DNA of 64,000 nucleotides. Origin: Qipengyuania algicida. GTDB taxonomy: Bacteria; Pseudomonadota; Alphaproteobacteria; Sphingomonadales; Sphingomonadaceae. Of this stretch, positions 59,875 to 64,000 are shown in pieces. Location: the NCBI RefSeq assembly GCF_009828025.1, contig NZ_WTYA01000003.1, positions 124,001 through 188,000 of the forward strand, written 5' to 3'. The notes under the pieces are model-generated. The model saw only the letters and a program-made list of their open reading frames with translations, did no database searches and was not told where the DNA came from. Within the stretch, counting starts at the first letter, position 1; each line of letters opens with the position of its first letter. The position numbers and the translations under genes are program-made.

Positions 59875-61518
59875 TCAATTTGCGGGCAAATTGTTCCACA
59901 CTTTGGCCAAAGCCGAAGCGACGATGTTGCGCGGAAGTTGCTCGCTAAACCAGTACGCCATGCGATGAGCCAGGCCGTTATAGTCCTCCAAAGTGTAATC
60001 GGGCGCGATCTCGCGCAAGCGGATGAGCGTTGCTTGGGCCTCCTTGGCTTTGCCGGCCACGGCCAGAGCCGCGGCCAAGGTCACTAGATTGAGACTATAA
60101 CCAGGATTGCGCGCCTCGCCGTCGCGGTAGGCGTCAATCGCTTGCTCCACCTGGCCAAGCCTAATGTGGCAATGGCCTCGATAGTGCGCCCAGACCGAAA
60201 ATCTGGGGTGATGCGGCGCGCGTTCCTCCGCAGTCTCGATCATCCGCAAACCCTCGACCTCGCCGGTCAGCCAGCATTGCTGCCAACCCAGCACGGCCAG
60301 CGTATGCGCATTGTTGGGATCGAGGTCGAGAGCCGCGCGCAGGTGGCGCACGGCAAGTCGCGCATTTCCCATCATCGTTGCGGTTATTCCTGCGGCCGCA
60401 AGAACGTCGGGATCATGAGGGGAAAGAGTAAGCCCGACATCGATATGCCGCTTGGCAAGCGAGAATGTCTCCAACGGCGCGTTGCAGAATTTGCTGGTGA
60501 CGTTCTGTGTGTGCTGAACCGCCAGCGCTGCATGGACTGCGCCATCTTCCGGATCGAACTCCAGCGCCTGCTCCAGCAAGGTGACGATCTGATGCGCGGT
60601 CTGGCTATTGTAATCGAGCCGCAAGGCCTCGGCTCGCTGGACGAGCTCATAGGCATTGAGCTGGAACGGCCTGCGCCCCCGAAGCGCGACCGAATGCGAC
60701 AAATGCAGTGCCGATGACAGCGAGGTCGAGACATCGAGCACGATCTTGTCCTGAACCGAGTAGAACTGGTCCAGCCGCGCATCGATCCGCTGCGCCCACA
60801 GCTGTGCATCGTCGACCCCGTCCATCAGCGCGACACGTAACTGGAAATTGTCACCCTGACGGGCCAGTGAACCCGAAACGAGATAGCGCACGCCCAGCTG
60901 ATCCGAAATGGCCGGTACGCGATCCCTTCCCTCGCGCGCAGTCTGGGCCGAGCTGTAGGCCGCCACACGCAGACGCGGCACGCGCGATAGCAGCATGGTC
61001 AGATCGCGCGTCAGACCATCGGCAAGAAAGGCATCGTCTTCTTCAGCCGACTGGCGGCGAAAGGGGAGCACGGCCACCGCGAATTCATTCTCGCGCGCGG
61101 GTATCTTCTGACGAACCCACGCGGGATGTTGCCCAGGCTCTGCCGAAGCCACTCGGGCGATCAGCGTGTAGCCCCGCTTCCATACAGTGGCGATATATTC
61201 CTTTGCGTCTGGATCATGCCGGAATATCCGTCGAAGCAGGGAGACCGCGCGGGTCAGGCTCTCATCGGCATAGGGGTTGAAGAACCAGACGTGCTCGATC
61301 AGCTCGTCGCGCGAAATCGTCTCGCCCGGCCGTTGGGCAAGGAAGCACAGCACATCCATGACCAGCGGCTCGACCGGGTGGCTAACGCCGGCATAGTCCA
61401 GTCGATTGCTTGCCGCATCGGCGATGAAGGCTCCCACGCGAAAACGGACCGGAGAAACCGGCAAAACGCGCTGAGCATCTTCGATCCCGTAAGCCCTGTC
61501 GGCCGGTGGAAAAGTCAT
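59875..61518 (-). CDS. CadC-like winged-helix transcriptional regulator with TPR domain
   Basis: DNA-binding regulator of 547 residues. Residues about 25-120 form an OmpR/PhoB-type winged helix (GETISRDELIEHVWF, DESLTRAVSLLRRIFRHD, WKRGYTLI). A middle part resembles the adenylate-cyclase-associated segment found with such regulators (FAVAVLPFRRQS ... DGLTRDLTMLLSRVPRLRV). The C-terminal half contains TPR-like helical repeats (LLEQALEFDPEDGAVHAALA, ALDLDPNNAHTLAVLGW). I see no clear transmembrane segment, unlike classical CadC. It is divergent from the small secreted protein gene; an inverted repeat (61561-61593) lies between. Signal and targets are unknown. Confidence 0.82.
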   Translation of the reverse strand: MTFPPADRAYGIEDAQRVLPVSPVRFRVGAFIADAASNRLDYAGVSHPVEPLVMDVLCFLAQRPGETISRDELIEHVWFFNPYADESLTRAVSLLRRIFRHDPDAKEYIATVWKRGYTLIARVASAEPGQHPAWVRQKIPARENEFAVAVLPFRRQSAEEDDAFLADGLTRDLTMLLSRVPRLRVAAYSSAQTAREGRDRVPAISDQLGVRYLVSGSLARQGDNFQLRVALMDGVDDAQLWAQRIDARLDQFYSVQDKIVLDVSTSLSSALHLSHSVALRGRRPFQLNAYELVQRAEALRLDYNSQTAHQIVTLLEQALEFDPEDGAVHAALAVQHTQNVTSKFCNAPLETFSLAKRHIDVGLTLSPHDPDVLAAAGITATMMGNARLAVRHLRAALDLDPNNAHTLAVLGWQQCWLTGEVEGLRMIETAEERAPHHPRFSVWAHYRGHCHIRLGQVEQAIDAYRDGEARNPGYSLNLVTLAAALAVAGKAKEAQATLIRLREIAPDYTLEDYNGLAHRMAYWFSEQLPRNIVASALAKVWNNLPAN

Positions 61519-61560
61519 CTCGACAACTGCATCTGCATCCCCCGAAACAGATGAATTTGT

Positions 61561-61593
61561 TTATTCGCTATTTTGCCTGAATATTGCGAATAA
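61561..61593. promoter_or_regulatory. Inverted repeat TTATTCGC-N17-GCGAATAA, putative operator
   Basis: Perfect 8-base arms (61561-61568 and 61586-61593) in an AT-rich stretch, 42 bases upstream of the CadC-like gene start and 132 bases upstream of the divergent secreted protein gene. It may be an autoregulatory site of the regulator. Confidence 0.4.
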
Positions 61594-61725
61594 TCAATGC
61601 AGCACCTCACAAACCCGCCGCCATCATCTTTCCATCAGGATTTCTCCCACCGCTACTGACACAACTGGTGTTGCGGCAGACCGTTGGGCGGGGCCGCGAT
61701 GAACAGGGATGAAGGGAGCATCGCG

Positions 61726-62190
61726 ATGAGATGGAAGCAACTGGTTATATCTGCGGCGGCAGCAGTATCGATGGCAGCATTTTGTGCGCCGGCATCGGCC
61801 GAAATGGAACTCTACAAGGACTACGAACCCAGTCCGCAGGTTGTCGAAATGACCACTGTGCAAGTCGATGACGGGCAGTTTGAAACCTATCTGGAAGGTC
61901 TCAAGTCGACCTGGATCGCAAGCAATGAAGTGGCCAAGAAACTCGGCATCATCAAGGATTACCACATCTACTGGAATGCCGCGCCAACGGCCGGCACCTT
62001 CGACCTTGTGTTGGAGATCGTCTATCCATCGGTCGACGATTGGGCCGGCAGCAAAGCCAACTACATGAAGTTCCTCGACGCTTACGGCAAAGCCAATATC
62101 GATCAGGGCGACGAGACGGTACGAAAACTCTACAACAAGATCCGCCAGATCAAGGGCACCTATGTGCTGCGCGAAGTGATCGTGCATTGA
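61726..62190 (+). CDS. Small secreted protein of unknown function
   Basis: 154 residues with a clear Sec signal peptide (MRWKQLVISAAAAVSMAAF, cleaved near ASA-EM) and GGGAG before the ATG. The mature part (about 129 residues) alternates predicted strands and helices (VEMTTVQVDDGQFETYLEGL, YHIYWNAAPTAGTFDLVLEI, YVLREVIVH), suggesting a ferredoxin-like alpha/beta fold similar in outline to Dabb/EthD-type proteins; that is a guess from pattern. No catalytic motif is recognisable. It may be controlled by the divergent CadC-like regulator. A strong hairpin follows its stop. Confidence 0.65.
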   Translation: MRWKQLVISAAAAVSMAAFCAPASAEMELYKDYEPSPQVVEMTTVQVDDGQFETYLEGLKSTWIASNEVAKKLGIIKDYHIYWNAAPTAGTFDLVLEIVYPSVDDWAGSKANYMKFLDAYGKANIDQGDETVRKLYNKIRQIKGTYVLREVIVH

Positions 62191-62207
62191 GGTAAAACCC
62201 GCATCGG

Positions 62208-62241
62208 CAGCGGCGGCCATAGTTCACTTTGGCCGCCGCTG
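62208..62241 (+). terminator. Strong hairpin between the secreted protein gene and the APC permease gene
   Basis: CAGCGGCGGCCA (62208-62219) pairs perfectly with TGGCCGCCGCTG (62230-62241) around a 10-base loop. No T-run follows, and it ends only 19 bases before the permease ATG. It may therefore be a terminator for the upstream gene, or an attenuator or mRNA-stability element. Confidence 0.5.
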
Positions 62242-62260
62242 TCCGCACGGTTGCCAATTC

Positions 62261-63574
62261 ATGGGCGAACTCGCAAGGCCTTTTGGGTTCTGGACCACGA
62301 TCTGCATGGTCGTCGGCTCGATGATCGGTTCGGGCATCTTTGTCTTGCCGGCAACGCTCGCGACCTCGGGCTGGACGGGAACGGTAAGCTGGTTCGTTGG
62401 AGGTATTGGCGTCGTCGCTGTCGCCATGGTCCTTGTCGGCCTGACCTCGGCACAGCCCGAGAAACCGAGCATTCTGACAATTTGCGGAGACAGTCTTGGC
62501 CTGCTGCCTGGACGGCTGATCGCATGGTCCTACTGGGTTTCTATCTGGTGCAGCGCCGCCGTGGTTGCGCTGGTTGGTGCCGGTTACCTACTGCGCGCGC
62601 TGCCTGCTCCGGTCTCGAGCAACTGGGCCAGCGCTCTTGGCGGCTCGGCGATTATTGCCATCCTTACCGCCGTGCAATTGTATGGAGTGCATTGGGCCGG
62701 TCGCGTTCAAGTCATGACAACCGGGCTCAAAATCCTGCCGCTTGCTGCAGTTATAGCCATCATTGTTTTCGTCGCCGTAACGTCACCGGCCTCATTTGTC
62801 ATATCGGACATCCCGACATTCGAAGTGGGCAAACTCACTCCTGCGCTAGCGATCGCCTTCTTTGCGCTCATCGGCTTTGATTCGGCGGGGATCATTGCCG
62901 AGCGGGTACGTGATCCGCAGCGCAACGTCGTGCGCGCCACGCTCGTCGGCCTTATCATCGTGTTGGGCGTCTATATTGTCATCAGCACGGGAATCATGCT
63001 GCTTACACCGCTCGCCGAGCTGTCGGCCAGCGACTCTCCGCTGGCGGATTTCGCGTCGCGCTTTCTCGGATCGAAAGCCGGGGTGATGATGGCGCTATTC
63101 GCCGGGATTTCAGCCGTGGGGTGCCTCAACGGAACCATTCTGGGGAGCGCCGAAGTTCCTCTGGGAATGGTACGCGACGGCCAGTTGCCAGGCTGGATGG
63201 CCCGGACGACTGCGCGTCAAGTGCCGGCTGCAGCACTGATCCTGGCGAGCACGCTGGCGATCGCCTTGATCCTGCTCGGGGTCACCGGCTTCGGTGCACG
63301 TGTGTTCGATTTCATGCTGCGGCTGACCACCGCTTCGTCTCTCTGGTTCTATGCCGGCATATGCCTTGCCGGATTGGCGAATGGCATAAGGCGCGGCTTT
63401 TCGCTGGTCGGCCTCGGGTTCTGCGCCTGGCTGCTTTACGGCACGGGAATCGAGGCCGGCGGCCTCGGCATGTTGCTAATGCTTGTCGCCGTTCCGCTCC
63501 ATTTCCTGATCGGCACCGACCGCGAGCTCGCGCTCAAGCAAGCAGATATCGGTGCGAAAGCGGTGGCACCATGA
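62261..63574 (+). CDS. APC-superfamily amino-acid permease/antiporter
   Basis: Inner-membrane amino acid/polyamine transporter (437 residues, about 12 hydrophobic segments). The first helix has MVVGSMIGSGIFVLP, the signature unwound segment of APC transporters. FFALIGFDSAGIIAERVRDPQRNVVRAT matches the TM6 region and following cytoplasmic loop of the AdiC/CadB-like antiporter group. The substrate cannot be told. The stop overlaps the ATG of the following MFS gene (ATGA), so the two are co-transcribed. It appears unrelated to the hemicellulose island. Confidence 0.85.
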   Translation: MGELARPFGFWTTICMVVGSMIGSGIFVLPATLATSGWTGTVSWFVGGIGVVAVAMVLVGLTSAQPEKPSILTICGDSLGLLPGRLIAWSYWVSIWCSAAVVALVGAGYLLRALPAPVSSNWASALGGSAIIAILTAVQLYGVHWAGRVQVMTTGLKILPLAAVIAIIVFVAVTSPASFVISDIPTFEVGKLTPALAIAFFALIGFDSAGIIAERVRDPQRNVVRATLVGLIIVLGVYIVISTGIMLLTPLAELSASDSPLADFASRFLGSKAGVMMALFAGISAVGCLNGTILGSAEVPLGMVRDGQLPGWMARTTARQVPAAALILASTLAIALILLGVTGFGARVFDFMLRLTTASSLWFYAGICLAGLANGIRRGFSLVGLGFCAWLLYGTGIEAGGLGMLLMLVAVPLHFLIGTDRELALKQADIGAKAVAP

Positions 63575-64000
63575 GCGGCACCGCTCGGACACCAGGCATG
63601 TCAGACCACCAATCCAGCTCGCCTCGGACTTTCGAGATGCGAGACGACCTCAAGCAGGCCCATGTCCAGAGCGCCATTGCCAAGGCATCCCGGCGTATCC
63701 TTCCGCTGATTGGCCTTGGCTACCTGTTTTCCTTCATGGACCGGGTGAATATCGGCTTTGCAGCTCTTGAGATGAACAGCGATCTCGGCTTCAGCGCGAC
63801 AGTTTTCGGCTTCGGCGCTGGAATTTTCTTCCTGTCGTTCGCATTGTTTGAAATCCCGTCATCCATGTTGATGTCGCGCTTCGGCGCGAGGCGCTGGCTC
63901 GCGCGCATCATGATCACGTGGGGGTTTTGCGCCACGGCGACGATGTTCGTTCAGACGCCGTTGCAATTCTACACCGTCCGCTTCCTGCTTGGCGTGGCCG
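63571..64000 (+). CDS. MFS transporter of the anion:cation symporter (ACS) type, 3' truncated by window
   Basis: The frame is open from ATG 63571 to the window end (143 codons). The segment FSFMDRVNIGFAALEMNSDLGFS after the first helix is the hallmark of ACS-family symporters for organic acids such as hexuronates, phthalate or hydroxyphenylacetate. It is followed by FGAGIFFLSFALFEIPSSMLMSRFGARRWLARIM with the loop 2-3 motif. A second in-frame ATG at 63598 is an alternative start. Transport of an organic anion is inferred; the remainder is outside the window. Confidence 0.8.
   Translation, partial: MSGTARTPGMSDHQSSSPRTFEMRDDLKQAHVQSAIAKASRRILPLIGLGYLFSFMDRVNIGFAALEMNSDLGFSATVFGFGAGIFFLSFALFEIPSSMLMSRFGARRWLARIMITWGFCATATMFVQTPLQFYTVRFLLGVA

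Noticed and set aside
1..64000. CRISPR arrays, tRNA or rRNA genes, prophage
   Set aside because: No regularly spaced repeats, no cloverleaf-like or rRNA sequence and no phage structural genes were recognised on reading both strands.

Overview
This 64 kb window is chromosomal DNA of an alphaproteobacterium. It most likely comes from the Sphingomonadales (Sphingomonadaceae or Erythrobacteraceae), by inference. GC content is moderately high, and GTG/TTG starts and ATGA/GTGA gene overlaps are common. A TonB-dependent receptor sits beside tryptophan-halogenase-like flavoproteins and JmjC/cupin-8 proteins, and pentoses are catabolised by the oxidative, Caulobacter-type (Weimberg) route. No rRNA, tRNA or CRISPR array was seen.

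Almost the whole window is one plant hemicellulose island. Positions 1-11990 hold a partial GH27 with an NPCBM-like domain, GH51 arabinofuranosidase, 2,5-dioxopentanoate dehydrogenase, GH31 alpha-xylosidase with a PA14 insert, an ExoP-like GH3, a cupin-8 protein and a GH5. Positions 12157-19057 are a tight operon: xylX (FAH-type dehydratase), xylB (SDR), xylC (SMP-30 lactonase), an acetylesterase, a GH5 mannanase-like enzyme and an aldose epimerase. On the minus strand at 19067-24099 lie GH67 alpha-glucuronidase, a LacI-type regulator and xylD. Divergent from these are two tandem GH3 enzymes and a GH10 xylanase (24162-30159).

Positions 30279-42356 hold the uptake module: a TonB receptor, three halogenase-like flavoproteins plus one degenerate member, a second cupin-8 protein and a XylE-like sugar/H+ symporter. 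Positions 42542-49156 add GH95, GH43 and an MGH1-like glycosidase with a discoidin domain. Positions 49157-57917 form an L-arabinose/D-galactose oxidation block: Gfo/Idh dehydrogenase, AraD1-type dehydratase, KDPGal aldolase, KDGal kinase, FucP-like symporter, secreted mutarotase, arabonate dehydratase and a GntR/FadR-type regulator. A frameshifted IS110-family element follows (about 58273-59608). The window ends with a CadC-like TPR regulator, a small secreted unknown protein, an APC permease and the start of an MFS (ACS-type) transporter.

Working model: extracellular and periplasmic enzymes trim glucuronoarabinoxylan and probably xyloglucan. The TonB receptor takes oligosaccharides across the outer membrane, and symporters bring monosaccharides into the cytoplasm. 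Xylose and arabinose are then oxidised to 2-oxoglutarate. Six copies of a 14-bp palindrome (consensus TGKTAGCGCTAMCA) sit before the key xylose, xyloglucan and uptake transcription units. This defines a probable regulon of the LacI-type repressor encoded in the window. The arabinose block lacks this motif and instead has a different palindrome, part of which recurs before the GH51 gene. The least understood part is the halogenase-like/cupin set placed under the apparent xylose operator.
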